64,000 nt of DNA from Pseudeuparius sepicola (Eukaryota; Arthropoda; Insecta; Coleoptera; Anthribidae), in the NCBI GenBank assembly GCA_963920635.1, contig OY987305.1, positions 19,306,876 through 19,370,875 of the forward strand, in the 5' to 3' direction. Positions 45,225-55,229 of this stretch are shown here, piece after piece. How positions within the stretch are numbered: position 1 is the first letter of the stretch; each line of letters begins with the position of its first letter. The position numbers and the translations under genes were made by a program. The notes under the pieces were generated by a model. The model saw only the letters and a program-made list of their open reading frames with translations, did no database searches and was not told the origin of the DNA.

Positions 45225-45798
45225 TTCTTTGTTCTTCTTCTGTCGTTCCTCGTTACCCTGCAGCAGGCCCTGAGCTCCGGCTACATAAATTCTGTGATAA
45301 CCACGATCGAGAAGCGGTTCGAGATCCCGTCAAGCCTCTCAGGACTGGTGGCGTCGTCTTATGAGATCGGCAACGTAATCACCGTGATATTTGTCAGCTA
45401 CTTGGGTAGCAGGCGGCACATCCCCGTGTGGATCGGTGTCGGTGCCTTGATCACCGGTGGCGGGTCCCTTATCTTCATGGTGCCGCACTTCGTCGCCGAA
45501 GAAAACACGAGCGGTCCCGCGATGAACGCCACCGATGATAATATGTGTCGCTTGGTGTCCGTGCACGAACAAGACATGGGCCTGGGGGGGTTCTCGTCGG
45601 GACTATCGTCGCCTCCCTTGGCCCCCAACAATATTAGAGGCGATAACTGTATACTCGGGACGCCGTCCACAACGGGTCCAGTGCTGCTGTTCGTTTTAGC
45701 ACAGCTACTGCTGGGCTGCGGTGGATCACCGCTCTTCACTCTCGGCACTACCTACATTGACGACCACGTGCGGCCTGAAAGCTCGTCGATCTACATAG
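45225..45798 (+). CDS. Organic anion transporter (Oatp/SLCO) internal exon
   Basis: Plasma-membrane multi-pass transporter for organic anions. The exon is bounded by a pyrimidine-rich acceptor (TTTCTTTTTCAG, ends 45224) and a GTGAGA donor at 45799. It encodes 191 codons plus one base (phase 1, after IYI-G). Four hydrophobic segments are visible: FFVLLLSFLVTLQQALSSGY, SYEIGNVITVIFVSYLG, IPVWIGVGALITGGGSLIFM and VLLFVLAQLLLGCGGSPLF. Oatp signatures include GYINSVITTIEKRF, SSLSGLVASSYEIGN and GTTYIDDHV. The loop between segments 3 and 4 has two Cys and an NAT glycosylation site. An ATG at 45186 lies in the intron and is not the start. No other exon was found here, so neighbours must be distant or outside. 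Subtype not assigned. Confidence 0.9.
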
Positions 45799-46276
45799 GT
45801 GAGAAATTTAAAAATATTTTACAGTAACTAGTAACTTAGTTACTAAGTTAATAACTTGTAACTGTTATACATTTGTACCTTCTCTAATTGAAGTACGGAC
45901 ACCTGACCGCTTTTGCATATTCTTGTATAAGCACAAACTGCTGGCAAAGTCAAATTTTAAATAATTCTGCCAAAAAGATTTTTCCCTTATTTATTATTAT
46001 TTATTCTCACACTTTATTTGTCACACACTGTATATTGGAAACATAGCATGGGTGTGTCCACAAATTCTTGTGAATTACCAGTCGGATACCATGTATTTGT
46101 GAATCTTGAATGTTTTTATATTGTCTACCCTCTATCTAAGGAAACAAACTCTTATGCGGGGTTTTTCCCTGAAAATAAACGATTTTATGTAAATGGCTGA
46201 AGCACAGCTTATATGTTAGGGTAAGGTGTGGCTGAAGAATGCATGTACTATGAGTACGTTCTCGGACGCTGGATAA
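45799..46276. other. Intron-like gene-free stretch
   Basis: Starts with the Oatp splice donor. Near 45825-45870 a small palindromic cluster of GTAACTTAGTTAC-like words. Otherwise nothing. Confidence 0.5.
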
Positions 46277-46381
46277 TTCTCACCCTCACAATACTCCAAA
46301 CTAGGAGTACCCCAAAAGCAACCAAATTATTATTCCTGTGAGTGTAGGACAATTAGTAAACTACACGGGCAAAGCTATTAT
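46277..46381 (-). mobile_element. SINE fragment, internally deleted
   Basis: TTCTCACCCTCACAATACTCC to AAGCAACCA, then a jump to GTGAGTGTAGGACAATTAGT and AAAGCTATT: the 3' part of the SINE in minus orientation with about 170 bp missing. Confidence 0.75.
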
Positions 46382-47005
46382 TAACGTGAAGATGAGAATG
46401 TTAATACAAGCAAGAACCAGAAAACCCCAAAATGTCATCTTAATAAAAAATAAATATATATTGAATTCAGTTTGAATTCTCTCTTCAGAGAGAGAAAGAG
46501 TATGGGTCCATCACGGCCCAAGCAATTTTTATAAGTACACACCATATGGGGATTTTTTTAAATTTTACATTTATCAGAAAATTTTATTCTTGATATAAGT
46601 TTGTGCATTCATGCAAACTCAAAGCGAAGTTTCAAAATGTGAATATCTCATTTCGTATACGGGGGAGCTTCGAAAATATGAAAAAGGCTCAAGAGTAAAG
46701 TACCCTTATTTTTCATTTTAGAGAAAACATGTATTAAGAAAAATTGTTTAGAATTGAAAGGTAAGCCCAAAAACGCAGTTTCAAGTTTCTATTCCAAAAA
46801 CACTTTCGGCATTTTTTATGATTTACCCTGTATAAAAAATAAAAACACTTTATTTGATATGCCAGTTCGATTTCAGAGAGGATTTATTATTTATAAACGT
46901 GAGTGCCATTAAAATTTGGATTGAAAATAAAACAAGGTTTGCATCAAAAAAATTAGTATTTTTTTCGTTTCTACTTTGCAGGAGCCATAGTTACTGTTCA
47001 AACAA
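46382..47005. other. Gene-free stretch
   Basis: No supportable gene. An LTR of the following Copia element is not recognisable here. ACCCTGTATAAAA near 46827 resembles a TA-MITE end. Confidence 0.4.
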
Positions 47006-48306
47006 ATTAATGAAGACAAATGCAATGACACAATGATTCAAGAAAATAAAACCAAATGGTTAAAAAAATATGCACAAGCACAAAGAATCTTCATATATCA
47101 ACAATCAATAAAAAGATGTTACTACATAATAAGTTGCAAAACTGCGAACGAAATGTTCACTAAAACAAAAGAAATTTTTCAAAAGGACAATAGTCAACAA
47201 AAATGTAAGTAATTTGCTACAAGAATTTATCAACTTCAAGTACTAAAAAGGAAGTGATGTTTGAACACAGGTATAAGTAAATTTGATAATTTAAGTTTTC
47301 GTCTGAAGAAAATGGATGAAGAGATGAATGAAGAAATATTAATGTCGAAAGATTTAAGAATTTTAGAACTGCATGAGAATCAAAGCCAAAAACAGAAAGA
47401 ACAATGGCAAATTTAACGTCAAGATTAATTTTTGAAGAAAACATGTATAAAGAAGGAGAAAATGTAGGACAATCTGTAGCTTTTGCAAGTAATGAAAGAT
47501 GTTTCAAATGTAATCAACTTGACATGTACCTATCAAAGTTTTGTAAACAGAAGAGAGATGGAATTAAATGTTACAAATGTAATAATTTTGGTCATCTTAC
47601 AAAAGATTGTAGAAAAAATCCTAATTATCAAACAGAAAATATAAATATGTGCAAAATTTGTAAAAAGACAAACCATAATGAAATAAACTGCTTCCTTAGA
47701 ACCAAACAAAATAATAATAAAAATAGTAATGATAAAATGGTGTCTTTTATGGCAGAAGAAAAAGAAGAAAATAATAATGGAAGGACAAGTATGTTTGTAA
47801 TTGATTCTGGTTCAACTTCGCATTTGGTAAACAATGTAAATCTATTTAAAAATTTTGACCAAAGGGAGATAAAAATTGGTGTTGCAAAGAAAAATGCAGA
47901 AATGGTAGCTGAAGGTGTCGGTAAAATTGAAAATAATAAGTGTGAATTAAATGATGTCTTATATGTATCTGATTTAAGCAATAATTTGTTATCTGTTAAA
48001 GCAATATCCGAAAAATGGGCAAGTTTTATTCAACAAAGAAGTTTATGCGATGAAAGATTATGAGACAGTTTTTGAAGGAAGAAAAAATAAAAATGGGTTA
48101 TATGCTCAGTTATATGTCATACATTTTGATGAAGAATTGACAGATGAAGAAGACGAAAATTATTTGATTGAAGAAGAAGAAAATTATTTGACAGAAGAAA
48201 TTGATAATTACACTGACACATTGCATAGAAGGTTAGGACGCATAAGTATTGAAAATTTAAATAAAATGATTTGGTCAATGGTTTAAATTTAAAAAAAAAT
48301 GACTGT
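47006..48306 (+). pseudogene. Copia gag, protease and pre-integrase region
   Basis: 47006-47400 is worn gag in several frames (KKYAQAQRIFIYQQS). The open frame 47404-48063 has a CCHC knuckle (CYKCNNFGHLTKDC), a second Cys/His motif (CKICKKTNHNEINC) and the aspartic protease site FVIDSGSTSHLV followed by DVLYVSDLSNNLLSV, all typical of Copia. Frame 48050-48286 adds NKNGLYAQLYVI and the pre-integrase motif LHRRLGRISIENL. Frameshifts near 47400 and 48030 and the stop near 48285 break the polyprotein. At 48306 the sequence is cut by a solo LTR after NDC. Confidence 0.85.
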
Positions 48307-48877
48307 TGTAACTCTCTCTTCTCGTGTATCTGGGTGTCCGTTCCTCGAATGAAATTAATCCACACAGGTTAAGGTATTTATTGGCACGTCAGATAACAGG
48401 TGAGTTAGTTAAATAAATACAATAAGAGATGGCCACGATGTGAAGAACTGCAGCGGTTCGGCCGGGCCGTGGGGCGCCGGGCAGCGAAGGGGTGTTGGTC
48501 GCACTGTTCTACTGGCTCGGGTCCGGGCAGAGTTCCCAAGGGGGGAAAGCAGAGCCTGAAGCGCCGGGGCAGCAGAGGTCTCGAGTCCAGTCAATGTTCC
48601 AAGGGTGGAAGGCTGTTGACTGAAGAAGCTCGAGAGCGACTTGCTCCTTGAGGGCTGGCTGGCTCTTCTTATACCCGTCGGCGCTGGCCGGACGGATCGA
48701 TGCTGGGGGTGGAGTCTCGGCCGGGTCGCGTAGACGGCGGTACCGACCGGCGCGCCCTCGCGAGGGGTAGTACGGAGCGCTTTCGTACTACCCGGGGAGC
48801 GAGGAGTGGCGGCGTCCGCGCGTTGAAACACGGGTGGTCCTGGTGCTGGCTCCAGGAGGGTGGTTGGTCGTGTTACA
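48307..48877 (-). mobile_element. Solo LTR (571 bp), minus orientation
   Basis: Begins TGTAAC and ends GTTACA, flanked by the direct repeat CTGT (48303-48306 and 48878-48881). It is strikingly GC-rich compared with its surroundings. Read on the minus strand it has TATAAGAAGAGCC (around 48661-48676) and a downstream CAATAAATACC poly(A) signal (around 48370-48383), as an LTR promoter and terminator would. A 4 bp target duplication fits a Gypsy-type element. No internal retroelement sequence remains. Open frames within it are not genes. Confidence 0.8.
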
Positions 48878-49208
48878 CTGTGATAATTTTGTACGACCCT
48901 GTGAAGTATGTTTAATAGCAAAACAAACGAGATTTTCATTTAACAGTGAAATAACACCAGCAACAAGACCATTGGAAATTATACACACAGATGTAGGTAT
49001 GTGGACCAATAATTATTGGTCCAGAAACTTGGGATGGTAAAAATTATATCTTGACTATTCTTGATGACTACACACACTTCATAGGGGTATACTTATTTAA
49101 AAAAAGTGAAACTGCCCGAATACCCGAAAGAATATATTAAAGAAATGGAAAAAAGTAAATGTAATTATGTATCTAAAATAAGATGTGATAATGGTAGAGA
49201 ATATACAG
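48878..49208 (+). pseudogene. Copia integrase, middle part
   Basis: Continues from NDC: DNFVRPCEVCLIAKQTRFSF (zinc-binding CxxC end), PLEIIHTDVG (first catalytic Asp), YILTILDDYTHFIGVYLFKK, then in another frame RCDNGREYT (second catalytic Asp), where the DNA transposon enters. Frameshifts near 49010 and 49120. Confidence 0.85.
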
Positions 49209-49806
49209 GGTTAACTATGACTTAGTACAAAAATTTTTACCACGTGCGCAGGGTGGCTTAAGAAAACATAGAAAAATATTTTTAGATTTTTTTTACGATC
49301 TTTAAAAAAACGGGTAAAGACCCCTATTTTCCCTGTAAATCGCCGCCTTTAATGACGTCATCCAATTTGGCTTCTGAAGGTACTGACAGCTGAAGTGATT
49401 TTCCGCGGTGTTGCCGTTGATTTAGGAACGGTGAAAATACCTTTTTACTCAAACAAATTTAAAAAATACATAAATAACAATCGATTTGAATCTGTACAGA
49501 TGCAGCGCTATTAGATTCCCCTTACCTTAGCTCGTATCCGGACCGGTTCCTAGTCTCGTGGAAAGCTCATTACCGCGACACCACAAGCCGTCTCCCTTAA
49601 TACCCCCGGAGCTCCTCTGATGAATTCTTGTCCACCATCTAACCTCTTCTGAAGCATAGATAAAGGATTTATTGTTCTGAAGCCTCGGCGGTATGAATTA
49701 AGCGACGTATCGGCCCGGTCGAGTCTATGAAACGTTTTTTCGACTGCTCCGCGTTGCCCCGTTCGTCATTTCATAACTTCCTAGCTAGGCAACTAACTGT
49801 ACATAC

Positions 49807-50788
49807 AAGGTTTGTTCCAACAGGGCCAATAACCGTGCTCAAGCACGTTCAGCGCATGCGCACTACCCCACTGGCTGTTCCAACTGAATTATGTACCTAC
49901 CGACACGGGACGATACACGCACTGTTCCAGCCGATTTATGGATCATTTGTGTATCGTCCTTGTACGATAAAAACGGTGCCTGGTCTAAAGCAATAACCGC
50001 GTGTACTGACTGCGCAGTGTATGGTCGTGTGACAGAGATAAACATTAACATCATATTTTTGTTTTTACGTAGATAGGTTTAAATCGATGGCTGGGATCGT
50101 GTTTTTTATTTCTTGTTGGTTTTTGGCTTGTTGGGTAGGGCGGGGAATCGTTGAACAATTTTTCCGTTCCATCTGAAATTTTCTTTGGGATCATTTGTTC
50201 CAACTCGAATTTACGTACCGTCACAGAACTGTACATGAACTAGATGATAACCCTTAAAGAACGCATGCGCTAGTTTTGCACCGTTCATGTGCGATCCCAA
50301 AGAAAATTTCAGATGGAACGGATTGTAAATCAAATCGACCAAATCACGTTTTGTGACCGCACCTAACCTGCGTGTTTAATATGTGGCTAACCGAATGTTC
50401 GGTGGGCTAACCTCACTCTTCACTCTAAAAAATTATTGTTCAACGATTCCCCGCCCTACCCAACAAGCCAAAAACCAACAAGAAATAAAAAACACGATCC
50501 CAGCCATCGATTTAAAACCATCTACGTAAAAACAAAAATATGAGGTTATTGTTTATCTCTGTCACATGACTATACATTGCGCATGTCAGTACACGCGGTT
50601 ATTGCTTTAGACCAGGCACCGTTTTTATCGTACAAGGACGATACACAAATGATCCATAAATCGGCTGGAACAGTGCGTGTATCGTCCCGTGTCGGTAGGT
50701 ACATAATTCAGTTGGAACAGCCAGCGGGGTAGTGCGCATGCGCTGAACGTGCTTGAGCACGGTTATTGGCCCTGTTGGAACAAACCTT
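49807..50788. mobile_element. Foldback MITE (982 bp) upstream of the transposase
   Basis: The ends AAGGTTTGTTCCAACAGGGC and its exact mirror open ~350 bp arms (49807-50157 and 50430-50788) with very few mismatches. The spacer has a further inverted pair (TTCCGTTCCATCTGAAA...GATCCCAAAGAAAATTTCAG, 50160-50192/50290-50322). Open frames in the arms are mirror images and not genes. High arm identity suggests a fairly recent insertion. Confidence 0.85.
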
Positions 50789-50895
50789 TTCAAGTTTGGC
50801 TAGTAGCCGACGGAGGGCATTTGCGAATGTAACATGGCGTTATTTCCCAGTTTGGTCTTGATTTTCGCGGCAAATCGTTCAGCGTCTTTGTGAAA

Positions 50896-52213
50896 ATGCC
50901 GGAGTATTCGAACGCCGAGTTAACGGACATGGTTATAATGTACGGGAGATGCGATGAAAGTGCACATCGAGCTGCAGCAGAATACCGTATTCGTTTTCCT
51001 AACAGGGCAAATATGCCTAACCCACGTACTTTCGTGAACATTGTACAACGTATGCGAAACACTGGTGTTTTGCAAGCTCGAAGGGGTGGGCCTGGAGGGC
51101 AAATGAACATGGACGATGTTGAGTCAGTGCTTGATTTGGTGGAAGAGCAACCTTCTATAAGCACTACAGCTATTGCAAGGAGATTGGGAATATCTCAGAA
51201 CAAGGCAAGTAAAATAAAACCAATAAAACTGACTTCTACCAAAGACTATCCCATGTGATGGGATTGTCTTTGCTTGCACCTAATACCTACATAAAATTTA
51301 AAATGTAACAATACAATTATTTACAGGCATGGAGGATTCTAAGGGAAAACGGCCTTCACCCTTATCACATACAAAAGGTCCAAGCATTAGAAGCAAATGA
51401 TTTTCCGGTGAGAATGACCTACTGCACTTGGCTACGTGATCGAATCGCCCAAGACCCAAACTTTGTTTTCAACATTCTTTGGACAGACGAATGCTGCTTC
51501 ATACGTGCTGGGGTTTTAAACACGTATGTAAATTTTTACTTACTTATAGCTTTCTCTCCTCCATATTATCTTTTTTATTTATTATAAAATTGGCTATGTC
51601 AATCCTAACGCCTTCGCCAAAATTGTGAATATTTCTAATTTTTGTTTTTTTTTTTAGACACAACAGCCATATTTGGTCCGATGAGAACCCACATGCTGTT
51701 CGGCGGTTTAATTTCCAACGTCGGTTTTCCATCAATGTTTGGGCTGGAGTTTATGGAGATCGATTAATTGGACCATACATTCTACCGGAAAATTTAAACG
51801 CTGAACGATACTTGTATTTTCTGACAAATGTTTTGTTTGATAATTTGCCACTACAAGTACTGCATGACATGTGGTTTATGCACGATGGTGCACCAGCCCA
51901 TTTTGCGAGACCTGTTCGTGCACTTTTAGACGACCAATGCCCCAACCGTTGGATCGGAAGAGGAGGGTCAATTGCATGGCCGCCGCGATCACCAGACTTG
52001 AATCCAATGGATTTTTGTATTTGGGGATTCATGAAGGCGATTGTGTACGAGCAGGAAATCGACAACGAGCAGCAGTTACGTGAACGAATTGAAGGTGCAG
52101 CTGTTCAAATCCGAAATAATCATGGACTTTTTGCACGTATCCGGACTTCTTTAGTTAACCGAGTGAATTTGTGCATCGAAGTTAACGGCGGCCTCTTTGA
52201 ACAGCTACTGTAG
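50896..52213 (+). CDS. DD41D mariner-like transposase, three exons, apparently intact (353 aa)
   Basis: DDE transposase expected to cut and join the GGTTAAC ends in the nucleus. Exons: 50896-51204, 51327-51523, 51658-52213, total 1062 nt in frame. Intron 1 has a GC donor (AAG|GCAAGTAA) and a TTACAG acceptor. Intron 2 is GT-AG (CAC|GTATGTAA, long T run, TAG). Residues about 1-50 (SNAELTDMVIMYGRCDESAH) are a DUF4817-type domain, followed by a second helix-turn-helix (ISTTAIARRLGISQNKAWRI across the junction). Catalytic Asp residues are in ILWTDECCF, WFMHDGAPAHF and SPDLNPMDFCIWG; 41 residues separate the last two. The ATG was chosen as the first in frame before PEYSNAEL. No stop or frameshift. 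Confidence 0.85.
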
Positions 52214-52781
52214 TGCTTTGCATGTGCATTTGTGCAATGTGTGCTAGTGCAGTTGTGATTTTTCGGTTACCCTTCGGGGTTTTCCTGGCGGAGGGGATCT
52301 ACCTCGTCGTGGTCGTCAGGCTGAGTACCTCGCTTCAAACAAAAGGAATAGCAGAGGGAAACCAAGAGATCCCCAACAGATTTAAAAAATGTGAATGTTG
52401 TGTTGTGTGACTTTTAATGTAAAAAAGCAAGAAAACATAAAATGGTGCAAACAATCCTGGAAATGTCAGTAAGGTAGGTGTTTCATAGGCATTCTACATG
52501 TTCCTTAGAAAGTAATCGTTTTTAAAAGGAAATCGAAATTTTGTGGTGAATACTCGGATAAATTGATAGACGTGGCAACGCCGCGCTATTGACATATGGG
52601 AAATTTTTAGACATGTGGGGCGGGCGTCCATAGGCGGCGTTTTTTGAGGGGTTTAATACAATTTGAAAAAAAAATTTTTTAGGCTTAAGACAAATGTTAG
52701 AAAATTTTTGAAAATTTATTTTAGCAAGTCTAATTTTTCTTTATCTGCCATAAAAATTTTTGTACTAAGTGATAGTTAACC
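52214..52781. other. 3' part and right inverted repeat of the transposon
   Basis: Untranslated region followed by the right arm (about 52530-52781). No other gene; short frames such as 52213-52410 have no domain. Confidence 0.6.
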
Positions 52782-53862
52782 AAAAAAAAATCAAAATTTT
52801 AAAATGCACTATAGACAACAAGGTATAATTTTGTATACTACAATTATACATACACCACAACTAAATGGAAAAGCAGAAAGACGAAACAGAACACTTATGG
52901 AAAAGACACGTTCATTATTTTTTTTATTCAAATATTTCAAAGAAGTTTTGGGGTAAAGTAATGAGAGTATCAGGGTATACTTATTTTAAATACCTAGGTG
53001 CCCAAGTGAAACACTGGAATAACATAAAGCCAAATATATCAAAAATGCAAATTTTTGGAAGTGAAGCTTTTGCAAAAAAACTTAGGTCCATTAAAAAAGT
53101 TAGAAGAAAGAAGTGAAAATTTTATTTGTTGGTTACTGTTCAAATGGTTATAGACTTTGGAATGAAAAGAAGAATGATATAGTGTTAAGAAGAGATGGGA
53201 TTTTTAAGCAACCAAATAAAATTAAAAAAGAAAATAAAATTAACTGAAGATGAAGAAGCCAGTGAAGAAGAAAATGGAAAATGGAAAAGGAAAAGAGAAG
53301 AAAAATGATTTGAAATCAATTGAAGAAAGTGAAGAAGAAATAAAAGAGAATGCAGATAAAATAAAATCAGAACAAGAAAGTAAAGAACCAATTGTTATAA
53401 ATTATGTAAATAATAAACTGATGGAACAAGATATCGATAAAAAGAAAAATATGGAAAAAACAAAGTTTAAGACAAGGTAGCAAAGAAGATAGACAAGGAA
53501 AGATGATTTTACCAAGAAGGTATGATGATTATGTTTTATTAACATATGAACAAGCAATAAATGGTAAAGAAAGTATTAAATGGAAAGAACCTATTGAAGA
53601 AGAAAATAAATCTTAAAAGAAAAATAAAACTTTATATAAATAGTGAAGAAGCTAACAAAAAAAATATTTTAACAAGTAAATGGTTATTTAAAGTAAAAAT
53701 TGATGGAAGATATATAAAGCAAGATTGGTTGTTATGGGTTTTGAACAAGAAAAAGGCATACATTATGAAGAAGTTTGTAGTCCGGTTGTGAATATGAGTT
53801 CACTTTGATTATTGCTGGCGTTATCTGTACAAAAAGACTATATAATTTTGAAATTGTCTAAG
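52782..53862 (+). pseudogene. Copia integrase C-terminus and reverse transcriptase start
   Basis: Picks up as NQNFKMHYRQQGIILYTT, then TPQLNGKAERRNRTLMEKTR (third catalytic residue, Glu, in AERRNR). A long Lys/Glu-rich linker follows, then the typical reverse transcriptase entry ILTSKWLFKVKIDGRY and, after a frameshift, YKARLVVMGFEQEKG...SPVVN (to about 53800). It fades at KDYIILKL. Many frameshifts. Everything after the first reverse transcriptase block is missing. Confidence 0.85.
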
Positions 53863-54158
53863 GTTGTTTGTTTGTTTAAAAAAGCGACCCTAAAGATATT
53901 TGTAATCGCCCTATTTCACTTTTATCGGGTTTTTCAAAAAAAATTGAAAATGTTTTAATTAAGTGAATTCTAATTTTTTTAATCTAATAATCTGGTATCT
54001 GATGTATACTAATAATATTTCCAGTTATTTAACTGTGTTTCACTCTGAATTTGCTGATAATATGACATTACTATCAGAACAAACCAACATGAAAAATCAT
54101 CTAGTGCATAACTTAAATATAGAGGTACTGTATTAGTATTTTTGTAACAACAAACTTA
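53863..54158. other. Gene-free spacer
   Basis: AT-rich, nothing recognised. Confidence 0.5.
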
Positions 54159-54166
54159 CACTTAAT

Positions 54167-54410
54167 CAGCGGCATAGCCACGGGGGGAGTTTGGGGGGTC
54201 AGAATCCCCCCATGCCATGCTCAGCAAACGGTCTTGTTGGTGCAAGCACGCGCCGCGCCGGCATGAACGCCTAGCGTGGCAGCGCCGGCGCACGACTTTG
54301 TCTCAGTTGTCCCATGTATTTGTTTTATTTAAAAAAATGTCATATAAATATTTAGTTTTGTTGGCTGACCCCCCCCCCCCCCCCATGACAAATTTCTGGC
54401 TACGCCACTG
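54167..54410. mobile_element. hAT-type MITE (244 bp)
   Basis: Ends CAGCGGCATAGCCACGGGG and, inverted, CAGTGGCGTAGCCAGAAAT. Flanks CACTTAAT (54159-54166) and CATTTAAT (54411-54418) match at 7 of 8, the 8 bp duplication of hAT elements. It has an internal poly(C) run near the right end. Confidence 0.8.
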
Positions 54411-54444
54411 CATTTAATCAGAGGAAAACATATAATAATAATAA

Positions 54445-54836
54445 TTCTCAACCTCACAATACTCCAAACTAGGAGTACCCCAGAAGCAACCACATGCTTG
54501 TGCGGGGGAGGGGGGCAATTACTATTATTTTGTCTTCATTGCCATTTGCGGCTAGGGCCGACTTTTTTCCCGATAGAACTAGGATAGCATTCGCTCAAGT
54601 ACTACGGAAAACCCTAGAAAACCGAAGTAATCCCAGTCAGTGTAGGACAATTTGTAAATCACACGGGTAAAGCTATTTAGGAGCAATACCGTGAACCCAC
54701 ATTCGTCCAGTGCTCTTGGCCATAGCGGTGTTTTTCTTTGAAGACATATGCATGTGCCTGCCTCAAACCGAGGTCGATCGAAGGCAGAAAAACATGCAGT
54801 CTAAAAAGTCAGCGCCGGTACGAGTGACGCCACCGC
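54445..54836 (-). mobile_element. tRNA-like SINE, copy 3
   Basis: Full body, minus orientation, with TAA tail at 54431-54444. Same start (CGCGGTGGCGTC-CTCGTACC on the minus strand) and end as copies 1 and 2. Confidence 0.8.
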
Positions 54837-54905
54837 GGCGGTTCCATTTCATCCATATGGAGCTAACTATACAAAAGCCATTTAATTAAATTAAATAGTA
54901 AATCA

Positions 54906-55210
54906 ATTGAACAAGTTACATCTTTCAAATTATTAGAAATACATATTGACATGAGTCTGAACTGGAAAGAACATGTCAATTATGTGATTAAGGCATGTGC
55001 TAGTCGTTGTTTTGTCTTGTTGAGATTGAGGCGGATTTTGAGTTAACATATGCTCAACATTTTTTACTTTGCCAGTGTGGAATCAATTATTAGATATTAT
55101 GGAATTGTTATTTGGAGTGCTTCATCTGCAGCTGGCAGAGTATTCCTGATGCAAAAGAGAGCTGTATGTTCTAAACTATCAATTTTTTGCATAGGTATAT
55201 AGAAGAGGAG
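54906..55210 (+). pseudogene. Non-LTR reverse transcriptase, C-terminal fragment
   Basis: VTSFKLLEIHIDMSLNWKEHVNY, ACASRCFVLLRLRRIL, SVESIIRYYGIVIWSAS and RVFLMQKRAV: the region after the catalytic core in CR1/Jockey-type reverse transcriptases. It has a stop and a frameshift. It stands directly before the endonuclease part of another copy, so it comes from a different insertion. Confidence 0.7.
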
Positions 55211-55229
55211 TTAGTGCTTTTGACTTAAC

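Larger units (their letters stand above)
49209..52781 (+). mobile_element. 3.57 kb long-TIR transposon carrying an intact transposase
   Basis: The ends are near-perfect inverted repeats: GGTTAACTATGACTTAGTAC and GGTTAACTATCACTTAGTAC, extended by AAAAATTTTTA. More diverged similarity (AACGCCGCC, GCGG-GTTGCC) continues for roughly 240 bp. It sits inside the Copia integrase between EYT and NQNFKM. A clean target duplication is not visible (A-rich flank on the right). It contains an unrelated foldback MITE (49807-50788) and the transposase gene. Confidence 0.75.
47006..53862 (+). mobile_element. Ty1/Copia retrotransposon remnant with two insertions
   Basis: Gag, protease, integrase and the start of the reverse transcriptase follow in Copia order across 47006-48306, 48878-49208 and 52782-53862. 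A solo LTR (48307-48877) and a DNA transposon (49209-52781) are inserted. The element breaks off within the reverse transcriptase, and no own LTR is seen on either side. Confidence 0.85.

Noticed and set aside
48409..48939. 176-codon minus-strand frame
   Set aside because: Open because of the high GC content of a solo LTR; it crosses the LTR border and has no domain.
49803..50788. Foldback arms as the terminal repeats of the transposase gene at 50896
   Set aside because: Both arms lie on the same side (upstream) of the gene; the arms that enclose the gene are the GGTTAAC ends at 49209 and 52781.
49727..50793. Pair of similar proteins on opposite strands (PTGPITVLKHVQRMRTTPLA)
   Set aside because: Mirror-image translations of the two arms of a foldback MITE.
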